A stretch of DNA of 22,831 nucleotides from GCA-2697345 sp045565015 (GCA_045565015.1 JBJLGD010000043.1:1-22831), one strand, 5' to 3'; shown: positions 1-7,494, counted from the stretch's first letter. Notes: generated from the letters alone by a model not told the origin. Numbers and translations are program-made.

Positions 1-283
1 GTTAGCTATTGAGCGCCTTACGACTATTGAAGGCGGTTTCGTTATCGCATCTGATGGAAAGATTTTAGCCGAACTGGCTTTGCCAATTGCTGGTCTTATG
101 AGCCTCAAGCCATTTGAAGAAGTACGAGACCAACTATCGATACTCAGAAAAACAGCAAGAAGTCTTGGAGTCCTATTAGAGGAACCGTTTCTTCAGCTAG
201 CATTTCTTGCTTTACCTGTCATACCAGACTTAAAAATAACAGATAAAGGTTTAGTCGACGTAAAGAGGTTCAAACTCCTTTGA
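1..283 (+). CDS. ade: Adenine deaminase, C-terminal fragment (gene enters from the left edge)
   Basis: The reading frame is open from base 2 to a TGA at 281-283 and encodes about 93 residues. The translation has the features of the end of bacterial adenine deaminase: a segment reading GGFVIASDGKILAELALPIA, then GLMS, a helix of E/L/R residues, and FLALPVIPDLKITDKGLVDV near the end. Adenine deaminases of this family are metal-dependent amidohydrolases that convert adenine to hypoxanthine and ammonia in purine salvage. Only the C-terminal domain is visible, so the metal site cannot be checked. The codon TTG at 80 lies inside the conserved segment and is not a start. The family assignment rests on remembered motif similarity. 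Confidence 0.85.
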   Translation, partial: LAIERLTTIEGGFVIASDGKILAELALPIAGLMSLKPFEEVRDQLSILRKTARSLGVLLEEPFLQLAFLALPVIPDLKITDKGLVDVKRFKLL

Positions 284-407
284 GTCTAGCATCTGTAATA
301 AACCATATTAAATTTAAAATTTTATCCCAATAAAATAACTTTCAATTATATTTAACACCATTTTTAGTTAATTTTAAGAAATTTTTGAGATATATTTTTT
401 TATTTTA

Positions 408-416
408 TGTGATAAT
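408..416 (+). promoter_or_regulatory. Possible extended -10 promoter element before the TPR gene
   Basis: TGTGATAAT at 408-416 fits an extended -10 (TGn followed by GATAAT), about 45 bases before the TPR gene start. A TTGAGA at 385-390 is 20 bases upstream, too far for a good -35 box. The spacer is very AT-rich, so such matches arise easily by chance. Confidence 0.25.
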
Positions 417-460
417 TGAATTTAAATAAATGTTCTAATAAATAGAAAGGCTAGTCTACT

Positions 461-2104
461 TTGTCCTACTTTGACCTGGGATCGTTCCACCGTAAATTCA
501 CTACCGAGTCTCCTGAAGCCCAAATTTGGCTGGATCGTGGCTTTTCTTGGTTATTTGGTTTTAATCATGAAGAGGCGATCGTGTGTTTTGAAAGGTCTTT
601 AGCATTAGATAAAACGTGTGTAATGGCCTATTGGGGCATAGCCCACGCAATTGGACCAAATTATAATAAGGTATGGGAGTTTTTTACTTATAAAGAAAAG
701 ATAAATGCTTTAAAGCAAGCGCATGCAGCGTTAGACAACGGGAAAAAGTATTATAAAAATACAACTGAAGTGGAGCGTGCCATGATTGACGCCCTAGCAG
801 AACGATTTCCAACTGACCCTAACATAGAAGACTATTCACCTTGGAACGATGCTTTTTCTGAATGTATGCGTTCAGTTTATAGCTCTTTTCCAAATGATCT
901 CGAAGTAACAGCAATTTTCGCCGAAGCGTTAATTAACCGTACACCCTGGCAATTATGGGACCTAAAAAATAGAATTCCAGAAGAAGGAGCGTCAACACAG
1001 GAAGCCCAAGAAATCCTTGAAAGAGCATTCAATTTATTCCCTAAAGCTTGGGAGCATCCGGGCCTACTCCATATGTATATTCATTTAATGGAAATGTCTC
1101 CAACACCTGAAAAGGCTTTACTTCACGGCGATAAGTTAGTGGATTTAGTGCCTGACTCCGGTCACCTTGTACATATGGCTACTCATATTGACGTTCTTTG
1201 TGGAGATTACCAGAATGTTGTGTCTCGAAATCATAAAGCAACGGAAGTAGATAAAAAATTTGTAGATTATGCTGGAGAAGAAAACTTCTATACCGTATAC
1301 CGAGTTCATAATCTTCATTTTAAAATCTACGGGGCAATGTTTCTAGGCCAGCCTACCCCAGCTTTATCAGCAGCTATACAATTAAAACAGATTCTACCTG
1401 AAAAGGTGGTCAAGATGATACCAGAGCTTTTTGAAGCATTTATCCCGATGAACCTTCATGTAATGATCCGTTTTGGACAATGGGATAAAATTCTTTTAGA
1501 GGAATTTCCGGAAAACAAAGAGCTTTATAGCTTCACCACTGCGATGTTACATTACGCTCGAGCAATTTCCTTGGCAAATATAGGAAAAAATAATGAAGCA
1601 GAAAGTGAGCTAGAAAGATTTATTGTGTCTAAAGATAAGGTTCAAGCAGATAGAAATGTTTTTAATAATTCGTGCGCAGATGTCCTGAATGTCGCAGAAC
1701 AAATGGTGTTGGGTGAAGTTCACTATAAGTCTGGGAACATAGAAAAAGGCTTAGAGCATTTAAGACAGGCTGTTAGAATTGATGATGACCTCTTATATGA
1801 TGAACCATGGGGCTGGATGCAACCTACAAGGCATGCCCTCGGAGCATTACTAATGGACTCACAAAAATTTGATGAAGCAGAGGACGTATACCGAGCCGAT
1901 CTAGGTTTAGATCAAACGCTACCAAGAGCTTGTCAACACCCACGTAATGTTTGGAGTTTACATGGGTTAAACGAGTGCTTACAAATTCGTGGTGAAACTA
2001 CAGAAAAAAATCATATACAACAATTGCTTGATCAAGCATTGGTTAGAGCTGAAGTTGTTATAAAATCATCATGCTATTGTCGGTCAAAGGATATAACTAC
2101 TTAA
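461..2104 (+). CDS. Tetratricopeptide-repeat (TPR) protein of unknown function
   Basis: This 547-residue protein starts at a TTG preceded by AGAAAGG at 444-450. The start is supported by the N-terminus MSYFDLGSFHRKFTT followed by PEAQIWLDRGFSWLFGFNHEEA, which resembles the opening of a known family of cytoplasmic TPR proteins of this size. Helix-turn-helix repeats run through it, for example AIVCFERSLALDKTCVMAYW near residues 40-60 and KGLEHLRQAVRIDDD near 440. A His-rich central part (LLHMYIHLMEMS and GHLVHMATHIDVL, about residues 203-245) is also visible. There is no signal peptide or membrane segment. TPR domains bind other proteins; no catalytic site can be named and neither neighbour suggests a partner. 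It ends 56 bases before the convergent EamA gene. Confidence 0.8.
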   Translation: MSYFDLGSFHRKFTTESPEAQIWLDRGFSWLFGFNHEEAIVCFERSLALDKTCVMAYWGIAHAIGPNYNKVWEFFTYKEKINALKQAHAALDNGKKYYKNTTEVERAMIDALAERFPTDPNIEDYSPWNDAFSECMRSVYSSFPNDLEVTAIFAEALINRTPWQLWDLKNRIPEEGASTQEAQEILERAFNLFPKAWEHPGLLHMYIHLMEMSPTPEKALLHGDKLVDLVPDSGHLVHMATHIDVLCGDYQNVVSRNHKATEVDKKFVDYAGEENFYTVYRVHNLHFKIYGAMFLGQPTPALSAAIQLKQILPEKVVKMIPELFEAFIPMNLHVMIRFGQWDKILLEEFPENKELYSFTTAMLHYARAISLANIGKNNEAESELERFIVSKDKVQADRNVFNNSCADVLNVAEQMVLGEVHYKSGNIEKGLEHLRQAVRIDDDLLYDEPWGWMQPTRHALGALLMDSQKFDEAEDVYRADLGLDQTLPRACQHPRNVWSLHGLNECLQIRGETTEKNHIQQLLDQALVRAEVVIKSSCYCRSKDITT

Positions 2105-2111
2105 TGTTATG

Positions 2112-2148
2112 TTAAGTATCTAGCTTTAGATTATTTCTAAATACTTAA
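2112..2148. terminator. Hairpin between convergent genes, probable bidirectional terminator
   Basis: TTTAGA (2125-2130) pairs with TCTAAA (2136-2141) around a 5-base loop. The stem resumes outside with TTAAGTA (2112-2118) against TACTTAA (2142-2148) across a one-sided bulge. It sits between the stop codons of the TPR gene (2104) and the EamA gene (2161). It lacks GC pairs and a long T tract, so its termination strength is uncertain. Confidence 0.4.
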
Positions 2149-2160
2149 AAGTTAGAAAGA

Positions 2161-3069
2161 TTAAGTTTTATTAACGTGACTTTCTCGCCAAACAATTAAC
2201 ACTCCTGATCCGACAATCAAAAAGACCCCAGGAAATAACGTCTCAATTGGAAACTCACGAAAGAATATCCAACCAAAAATAAAAGATGATAGTATTCCAA
2301 AATAAACAAAGGGTGCTATTACAGAAGGAGTAACCATTCGGTAGGCTAGCATCAAAAATAAAACTCCAATACCTCCAAGAATAGACATTACAAAAATCAT
2401 AAACAAGTGAAGATAAGAAATGATTGGAGAAAAATCAGTCGTAAATGTTGCTAGGACTACCGCCCCTATAGCTGCTGCTACAGACGAATAAAGATAAAGA
2501 ATAGCGTTAGATATACTCTTATCAAACTTCGGAAGAGTTGCTATTGAAAAACCATAAAAAAATGCAGCTCCAATTGGTAATAAAGCATAGATAGTGAAGG
2601 TGTCAGCGCCAGGTTTTAGAATTAATATCGCTCCTGTAAACCCAATAAATAGCGCACTCCAGCGCCATACTCCAACCTTCTCACGCAATAAAATGACCGA
2701 CAAAATAACAACAAAAAATGCATTAGTCTGACCAAGCGTAGCCACTGTCGCCAGCTCCAAATAGCCTATAGAAGAATAATAGCAAAGTTGCGCCACAGCT
2801 ACTGAAAATCCTCGAACCAAGGCTAACTTCCATTGTTTAATTATTAAAGATGGCCCATTGAACCGCAATTCTTTAGTGTAGAGCAAAAGTAAAATACTTG
2901 GGACAATTCCTATCACGTTACGGTAAGCTGATAATTCCTGAGCAGTGTAGTCCGTTAATAAAAATCTAATAAATACAGACATCAAGTCAAAGCATATTAT
3001 AGCAAGAAAAAGCATACCAATCGCCTTTAGCGTTTGGGGTCGGTCGATAGTACCTACAGTGTCCGACAA
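2161..3069 (-). CDS. EamA/DMT-family membrane transporter
   Basis: This 302-residue protein has about ten hydrophobic helices arranged as two EamA repeats, each of about 140 residues and five helices. It has typical family features: a first helix near residues 15-35, the motif ELSAYRNVIG near 45-55, LATVATLGQTNAFFVVILS followed by LREKVGVWRWSALFIGFTGAILILKP near 105-155, and the matching FGWIFFREFP segment near 265-275. EamA proteins of the drug/metabolite transporter superfamily move amino acids, nucleosides or other metabolites across the inner membrane, often outward; the substrate cannot be read from sequence. A TAA stop directly precedes the TTG chosen as start and the Shine-Dalgarno is weak (GAAAG), so the true start could be the ATG 18 codons downstream. 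Confidence 0.85.
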   Translation of the reverse strand: MSDTVGTIDRPQTLKAIGMLFLAIICFDLMSVFIRFLLTDYTAQELSAYRNVIGIVPSILLLLYTKELRFNGPSLIIKQWKLALVRGFSVAVAQLCYYSSIGYLELATVATLGQTNAFFVVILSVILLREKVGVWRWSALFIGFTGAILILKPGADTFTIYALLPIGAAFFYGFSIATLPKFDKSISNAILYLYSSVAAAIGAVVLATFTTDFSPIISYLHLFMIFVMSILGGIGVLFLMLAYRMVTPSVIAPFVYFGILSSFIFGWIFFREFPIETLFPGVFLIVGSGVLIVWRESHVNKT

Positions 3070-3174
3070 TTAAAAAAGCTTTCAAAAAATTACATCAGTA
3101 AGATAACGTCTTTACTCGATAAATAACAACGGCTTATTTTTGACTATTTATATTGTACTTACTTAGAAATACCT

Positions 3175-3202
3175 TTGGTTAAATAAAAAACTAGAGTATA
3201 GT
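3175..3202 (+). promoter_or_regulatory. Candidate sigma-70 type promoter for the 131-aa membrane protein
   Basis: TTGGTT at 3175-3180 and TATAGT at 3197-3202 are separated by 16 bases and lie 45 bases before the ATG at 3248. The -10 box is a 5/6 match and the -35 box only 3/6, so this is plausible but unproven. Confidence 0.35.
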
Positions 3203-3247
3203 ACTTGGAAAGAGAAAGTTTTCTTACATACTTTATGGAGAAATCTG

Positions 3248-3643
3248 ATGCGACTATTGGGTAAACTTTTACTCATATTTTTAATCATTTGGGCTTTAAC
3301 CGTATCCGGTCTATCATTCTTTGGTTTAACAGTAATTTTCCCCTGGGGAATTTCTGAAACCAATGAAATCCCTCAACATCGCGCTGAAGTAGTACGAATA
3401 AGTATTTTTTTAACCTTCAGTCATTACGGGGTAATATATATTTTAAACAAAACTCGTAAACACTTACCTATCCATTTTTTAAGTTGTTATCTTCTTTATT
3501 TGTCAATCACTGCGATAATAGTTTGCCTTTTAAGAGATGTTCCAGTCGCAGAATATTTCGTAGTGATGTTCTTTGTAATCTGTTACCTTTGCCTTAGCGT
3601 CCTCACTAAACCAGAGGTAAGAGACTATTTGAGAAAACAATAA
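3248..3643 (+). CDS. Small integral membrane protein, 131 aa, unknown function
   Basis: The ATG is preceded by TATGGAGAAA, a good Shine-Dalgarno at 3236-3245. The protein is very hydrophobic, with helices at about residues 5-32, 48-67, 73-93 and 98-118, and a charged C-terminus ending RDYLRKQ. No family was recognised and no catalytic motif is visible. It reads toward the dioxygenase operon but is separated from the next gene by a 331-base spacer, so co-transcription is doubtful. The open frame on the opposite strand at 3163-3363 is judged a shadow because it lacks a ribosome-binding site. Confidence 0.65.
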   Translation: MRLLGKLLLIFLIIWALTVSGLSFFGLTVIFPWGISETNEIPQHRAEVVRISIFLTFSHYGVIYILNKTRKHLPIHFLSCYLLYLSITAIIVCLLRDVPVAEYFVVMFFVICYLCLSVLTKPEVRDYLRKQ

Positions 3644-3773
3644 GAGCCCACTCCTGCTAATAATTCGTAAATTATTTATAAATCACTTTAACACCTTTAT
3701 GGTTTTTAATGCTCAATTCTACCGATCCAATGCAGTAACTTTCAATTGACTCAATTAAGGTACACTTATTTAT

Positions 3774-3789
3774 TATACCGGTAGGTATA
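3774..3789. promoter_or_regulatory. Palindrome, possible repressor operator
   Basis: TATACC at 3774-3779 and GGTATA at 3784-3789 are exact inverted repeats around GGTA. The core ACCGGTAGGT resembles half-sites bound by TetR-type regulators, but no regulator gene lies in the window. The function is inferred from symmetry only. Confidence 0.3.
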
Positions 3790-3803
3790 TAAAAAATAAT
3801 AAA

Positions 3804-3817
3804 TGAGTCTAGGCTCA
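3804..3817. repeat. Short palindrome
   Basis: TGAGTCTAGGCTCA at 3804-3817 is symmetric except for one mismatched pair. It lies 14 bases after the preceding palindrome. It could be a second operator or chance. Confidence 0.25.
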
Positions 3818-3974
3818 GAAACCTGTACTGAATCTCAAAAAAGAAAAGTTAATTATTTAAGAAAAAATAACAAAATAAATAAAAGAGTGTAAGAATATTT
3901 AGGACACTTCTCTATTGTTATACTACCTTGGTTGGTGTTTAAATTGTCCCATATATAAATAAAGGAAAGATTTA

Positions 3975-4169
3975 ATGAAAAACTTTTTAATCGCCTGGAT
4001 CGCTGTATTTGCTTATAGTATGTATGTGACAGTGCCAGATTTCTCAAACGCCACCTCACAAATAATTATTAGTAAAGGCCTGTATGCAGCAGGAACCTCA
4101 CTAGTGATAGCCGCAGTTGCCGTAGGAATTTCTTGGGGCATAAAACGTCTTATAAAAAAATTATCGTAA
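3975..4169 (+). CDS. Small two-helix membrane protein, 64 aa, unknown function
   Basis: The ATG is preceded by AAAGGAAAG at 3961-3969, a strong Shine-Dalgarno. The 64 residues form a hydrophobic helix at about residues 3-20 (FLIAWIAVFAYSMYVTV), a polar segment with DFSNATS, a second helix at about 36-54, and a basic tail (KRLIKKLS). The tail would sit in the cytoplasm by the positive-inside rule. No known family was recognised. It lies 66 bases before the ring-cleavage dioxygenase on the same strand, so it may share a transcript with that operon, but nothing links it to the chemistry. Confidence 0.6.
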   Translation: MKNFLIAWIAVFAYSMYVTVPDFSNATSQIIISKGLYAAGTSLVIAAVAVGISWGIKRLIKKLS

Positions 4170-4235
4170 AATATATTATTCGATACTAAGTTTTTACCGT
4201 ATTAATATTAAACTAAACTGTAAATTGAGAAGGCA

Positions 4236-5216
4236 ATGACATTATATCCGGCGAATCCAGAACCATCATTTAATATAACTCGCGCTAGTCATGTTGTACT
4301 AACGAGCCAAGATCTTGACGCTACGCGTTATTTCTACGAAACGGCTATAGGCTTAGAAGTTACACATCAGGACTCTGAAACTCTTTATCTTCGGGCTCTA
4401 GAAGAAACGTCTCATCATTCGTTAGTTTTTCAAAAGTCAAACGCACCTGGCGTGTGCAAACGCATGGGTTACCGAATGTATACTGAAAAAGATCTTAGCA
4501 TTGCCCATGATTTTTTCAATGCACACGGGCTGACAGCTACTTTTGAAGATCAAGCATTTCAAGGACGTACTTTACACGTAAATGACCCTTTGGGTGTTCC
4601 TTTAGAGTTTTGTGCTGAGATGGATCAAAAGCCTTCTTTAATGCAAACTTTTCACAAACATCATGGAGCGAGTCCTGCATCTTTTGATCATGTTCAAATT
4701 GCTACGCATGACGTCGACACTGCTCTTAAATGGTACAGCGAATTAGGTTTTCGTTTAACTGAATATACGGCAGACGATAATACCGATGAAGTTTGGGGAA
4801 TATGGCTCAAACGAAAAAATAATACCCAAGACGTAGTTTTCAGTGCAGGGTTAGGGCCCCGTCTACATCATTTTGCGTACAACGTGCCTGAAGTAGCAAA
4901 TATTATTCATGTGGCTGACGTTATGTCATCACTAGGTCTTGCGCATACTATGGATCGAGGTCCTGGGCGCCACGGAATTGCTAATGCTATGTTTGTCTAT
5001 TTTCGGGATCCAGATGGACATAGAGTAGAACTATTCACAAGTCATTATCAATTCATTGATAGTGATCTAGTTCCAAAAAGATGGTCACTAACTGATACAA
5101 GTCGTTCCCAATTATGGGGCTTACCCGCAACTGAACGATGGTTTTACGAAGCAACAGATTTCAAAGGTACTATACCAAAAAAAACCACTACTAGACGCAA
5201 AACCAGTAACCCTTGA
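4236..5216 (+). CDS. Type I extradiol ring-cleavage dioxygenase (homoprotocatechuate 2,3-dioxygenase-like)
   Basis: The start ATG follows GAGAAGG. The 326-residue protein has two VOC (glyoxalase-fold) domains, about residues 14-130 and 148-270, as in catechol meta-cleaving dioxygenases. The expected Fe(II) or Mn(II) ligands are visible: His152 (FDHVQIA), His212 (RLHHFAYN) and Glu265 (HRVELF). His246 (GRHG) and Tyr255 (FVYFRDPDGH) match active-site residues of homoprotocatechuate 2,3-dioxygenase. The C-terminal tail (WGLPATERWFYEATDF) also resembles that enzyme. From memory of the Brevibacterium enzyme, its acid-base His200 aligns with Gln198 here (NNTQDVVFS), which would be unusual. The predicted reaction is O2-dependent meta-cleavage of a catechol in the cytosol. 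The substrate is unknown. It is first in a four-gene operon; the next gene starts 21 bases downstream. Confidence 0.85.
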   Translation: MTLYPANPEPSFNITRASHVVLTSQDLDATRYFYETAIGLEVTHQDSETLYLRALEETSHHSLVFQKSNAPGVCKRMGYRMYTEKDLSIAHDFFNAHGLTATFEDQAFQGRTLHVNDPLGVPLEFCAEMDQKPSLMQTFHKHHGASPASFDHVQIATHDVDTALKWYSELGFRLTEYTADDNTDEVWGIWLKRKNNTQDVVFSAGLGPRLHHFAYNVPEVANIIHVADVMSSLGLAHTMDRGPGRHGIANAMFVYFRDPDGHRVELFTSHYQFIDSDLVPKRWSLTDTSRSQLWGLPATERWFYEATDFKGTIPKKTTTRRKTSNP

Positions 5217-5237
5217 AGCTTTTTTGGAGAAAACTTA

Positions 5238-6221
5238 ATGAAATTAGGCACTATTCAATACAAAAGACAGCCTACAGCAATTATAAAAGGTTCAGATGGA
5301 AAACCAAGATTACTCTCAAAGGTTTGTGAAGCGATTAATCTAAAGCCCATACACAATTTACTCGACTTTATTGAAGGTAATAATCAAACATTCCTTCAAT
5401 GCATTGAAAAAACCAATATTGATAACATTCCAGTCATTAGTGATACTAGCTTAGACTGGCTGTCCCCAATATTGCGTCCCTCTAAAATCATAGGGGTCGC
5501 ATTTAATAATAAAGAATTAATGAAACAGGCACATTTTGATCCAGGCGTTCCAAATTTTTTTCTAAAACCTCCATCAGCATTGCAAGGAAATCAAAAGCCA
5601 ATTCGTTTAGATCCAAATTGGGGAGCGGTAATACCTGAACCTGAAATTTGCGCCATAATAAATAAAAGGTGCAAAGATATCTCCGAAGACACTGCTCTGG
5701 ATTATGTTTTCGGATATGCAATTCATAATGATGTAACCTCTCACGGTTTGAAATTTGGTAAAGATAGCATCGCTGTGACCTATGATCCAGACATGGCTAG
5801 AGATGAGTTTTTCAAATGGAGACGGCTACACGGTGAAGATGATAGAGACATGTACTATGTCTACCATACACGTTCAAAGGGAGCAGATACATTTGCGCCG
5901 ATGGGGCCTTGGATAACAACATCGGACGAAGTAAAAGATCCAAATAATCTTAAAGTAACAGCTGATTTGGATGGAGAAATATTTGCCGAAGACCATACTT
6001 CAAATTATCGCTTCAGTGTTCAAAGATGTATCGCGGAAGCAAGTCGTTTTTTTACTTTAGAACCAGGGGATATTCTATCATTCGGGACAACTGGTAAAGG
6101 TAGAGGGAGGTTTCCTAGAGGCCACAAAAGTGTTCTCATGGGAGAAACTAGAGGGACAATAGGTATATCTATAGATCCACTGGGGAGATTAGAAAATCCC
6201 ATAGAGCATTTTAAACAATGA
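5238..6221 (+). CDS. Fumarylacetoacetate hydrolase (FAH)-family protein
   Basis: TTGGAG stands 8 bases before the ATG. The 327-residue protein carries the FAH signature: FFLKPPSAL near 107-115, PEPEI with acidic metal ligands Glu134 and Glu136, YVFGYAIHNDVTS with Asp165, DTFAPMGPWITT near 217-228, and LEPGDILSFGTTG near 274-286. FAH-fold enzymes hydrolyse or decarboxylate the oxo-acids that follow aromatic ring cleavage, for example 2-oxo-3-enoate decarboxylase or hydratase steps. Between the NDVTS motif and DTFAPMGP there is a charged stretch of roughly 45 residues (about 172-215), longer than I recall for typical members. This suggests a distinct subfamily. The gene overlaps the next by ATGA at 6218-6221, implying coupled translation. 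The specific reaction is not determined. Confidence 0.85.
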   Translation: MKLGTIQYKRQPTAIIKGSDGKPRLLSKVCEAINLKPIHNLLDFIEGNNQTFLQCIEKTNIDNIPVISDTSLDWLSPILRPSKIIGVAFNNKELMKQAHFDPGVPNFFLKPPSALQGNQKPIRLDPNWGAVIPEPEICAIINKRCKDISEDTALDYVFGYAIHNDVTSHGLKFGKDSIAVTYDPDMARDEFFKWRRLHGEDDRDMYYVYHTRSKGADTFAPMGPWITTSDEVKDPNNLKVTADLDGEIFAEDHTSNYRFSVQRCIAEASRFFTLEPGDILSFGTTGKGRGRFPRGHKSVLMGETRGTIGISIDPLGRLENPIEHFKQ

Positions 6222-6613
6222 GACGACGTAGTATTAATCCTAGCGAACTAAAACCTCACAAAAACCCAATCCCAATGGCTTGTCTGGTCGATAATATTCT
6301 TATGACTTCTGCGATCCAAGGCCATGACCCTAAGACTGGTAAATTTCCAATAGATAAAATTCATCAAATTAAACTCGCTTTTGATGCCTTAGGCAGTATC
6401 CTTTTGGAAGCAAACGCAACCCCTGAAGACGTAGTTAAAATTGATCTTTTCTTTAAGGATAAAAACGATAGGGCATTAGTAAATCCTTTCTGGTTGAAAA
6501 TGTTTCCAGATCCTAAATCTAGACCAGCTCGTCATGCTCAAGTTGCCTCACTTACTCCCGGATGTTGTCTACAAATATCAGCGACTGCTGTTTTAAAGAC
6601 TTCTTCAAGATGA
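6218..6613 (+). CDS. RidA/YjgF-family protein, possible imine or enamine deaminase
   Basis: This 131-residue protein has the RidA pattern: ILMTSAIQGHDPKTG near 27-41, the helix IKLAFDALGSILLEANATPEDVVKIDLFF at 51-79, and the catalytic-type arginine at 105 in RPARHAQVA. The usual VEIE near the end is LQIS here, so the glutamate that activates water in archetypal RidA is absent. RidA relatives include 2-aminomuconate deaminases in aminophenol and hydroxyanthranilate meta-cleavage pathways, so its place directly after a dioxygenase and a FAH protein is suggestive. It overlaps both neighbours by ATGA, at 6218-6221 and 6610-6613. Confidence 0.85.
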   Translation: MRRRSINPSELKPHKNPIPMACLVDNILMTSAIQGHDPKTGKFPIDKIHQIKLAFDALGSILLEANATPEDVVKIDLFFKDKNDRALVNPFWLKMFPDPKSRPARHAQVASLTPGCCLQISATAVLKTSSR

Positions 6614-7494
6614 GTTTAGGAAATATAGGTATAATTTCAGCGGGAGAGATGGGTGCTGCTATTGGAAAATCACTAATTTCTTCTGGCTATTTAGTTAGTA
6701 CAGTGCTTGAAGGTAGGGGAATTGAAACTAGAAAACGAGCTCAGGTTTCTAATATACAAACCTTTGAAACTATCGAGGAACTTATAGAAAACTTAGATAT
6801 TTTCATGTCTATCCTACCACCAGCAAATGCAGTATCACTTGCCCAAAAAGTAGCCCAGTTTGCAAAAACTTCGAACCACTCGTTTACATATCTTGAGGCT
6901 AACGCTGTTTCACCAAAAAAAACTAAGCAAATAGCTAAGCTATTCAAGGGTACACAAGTAAAGTTTATTGATGGCGGTATTATAGGGCTCCCACCAAATG
7001 CTAAAAATAAGCCTAAATTATATATTTCAGGTCCAGCCTGCCAGTTCTTAATCGAAACAAATGGGATAGCTTATGATATTAAAGAACTAGGCCCATCAAT
7101 TGGAAAAGCATCTGGAATGAAAATGGTCTATGCCAGTGTCACAAAAGGGTTAAATGCGTTATTGACTGCATCATTTATTGCCGCAAATCGACTGGAATTA
7201 ATAGACGAATTAGCTAAGGAACTTAATGAGAGTCAAAAACAGCTTTTCAATCGTTTTTTAAAAAATACTCCTCGCCTTCCATCTGATGCTGCCCGCTGGG
7301 CGCCAGAAATGATCGAGATAGCAGAAACATTCAATAAGGTCGATGTCGAAGATAACTTTCATACTGCAGCTTCACGCATTATGGACTTATTAGCTAAATC
7401 ACCTTTTGGCAAAGAAACCAGAAGCAACAGGGATATGAACCGCACAGCTATTGAGACTATTAAAGGCTTAGAAAAACCTTCACACAAAATTTAA
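6610..7494 (+). CDS. NAD(P)-binding 6-phosphogluconate-dehydrogenase-like oxidoreductase with DUF1932 C-terminus
   Basis: The ATG at 6610 is preferred over an ATG 48 bases upstream because it overlaps the RidA stop in an ATGA and leaves the Rossmann motif GIISAGEMGAAIG at residues 6-18, as usual. The N-terminal dinucleotide domain continues with FMSILPPANAVSLAQKVA. The C-terminal helical domain has KMVYASVTKGLNALLTASF and AANRLELIDEL, characteristic of DUF1932, which is found in a branch of the beta-hydroxyacid dehydrogenase superfamily. The usual catalytic lysine position is probably in GKASGMKMVYASVTKG. It is expected to oxidise or reduce a hydroxy acid with NAD(P). As last gene of the operon it may act on a product of the upstream enzymes. 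The substrate is unknown. It ends 16 bases before a convergent gene. Confidence 0.8.
   Translation: MSLGNIGIISAGEMGAAIGKSLISSGYLVSTVLEGRGIETRKRAQVSNIQTFETIEELIENLDIFMSILPPANAVSLAQKVAQFAKTSNHSFTYLEANAVSPKKTKQIAKLFKGTQVKFIDGGIIGLPPNAKNKPKLYISGPACQFLIETNGIAYDIKELGPSIGKASGMKMVYASVTKGLNALLTASFIAANRLELIDELAKELNESQKQLFNRFLKNTPRLPSDAARWAPEMIEIAETFNKVDVEDNFHTAASRIMDLLAKSPFGKETRSNRDMNRTAIETIKGLEKPSHKI

Larger units (their letters stand above)
3644..3974. other. Non-coding AT-rich spacer
   Basis: No convincing gene was found in these 331 bases. They contain two short palindromes (listed separately), a TATACT hexamer at about 3920-3925 that could be a -10 box for the small gene at 3975, and an A-rich stretch. 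No tRNA-like fold or riboswitch motif was recognised. Confidence 0.5.

Noticed and set aside
3803..3892. 29-codon ATG frame in the spacer
   Set aside because: No ribosome site, composition is just Lys/Asn from A-rich DNA, and it overlaps the palindrome.
3853..4059. Minus-strand open frame overlapping the 64-aa membrane protein
   Set aside because: It overlaps a gene with a strong ribosome site and its product is low-complexity with no recognisable pattern.
4236..7494. Standard homoprotocatechuate (hpa) degradation operon
   Set aside because: Only the dioxygenase and a FAH-fold protein resemble it; the semialdehyde dehydrogenase, isomerase and aldolase genes are absent and a RidA and DUF1932 protein are present instead.
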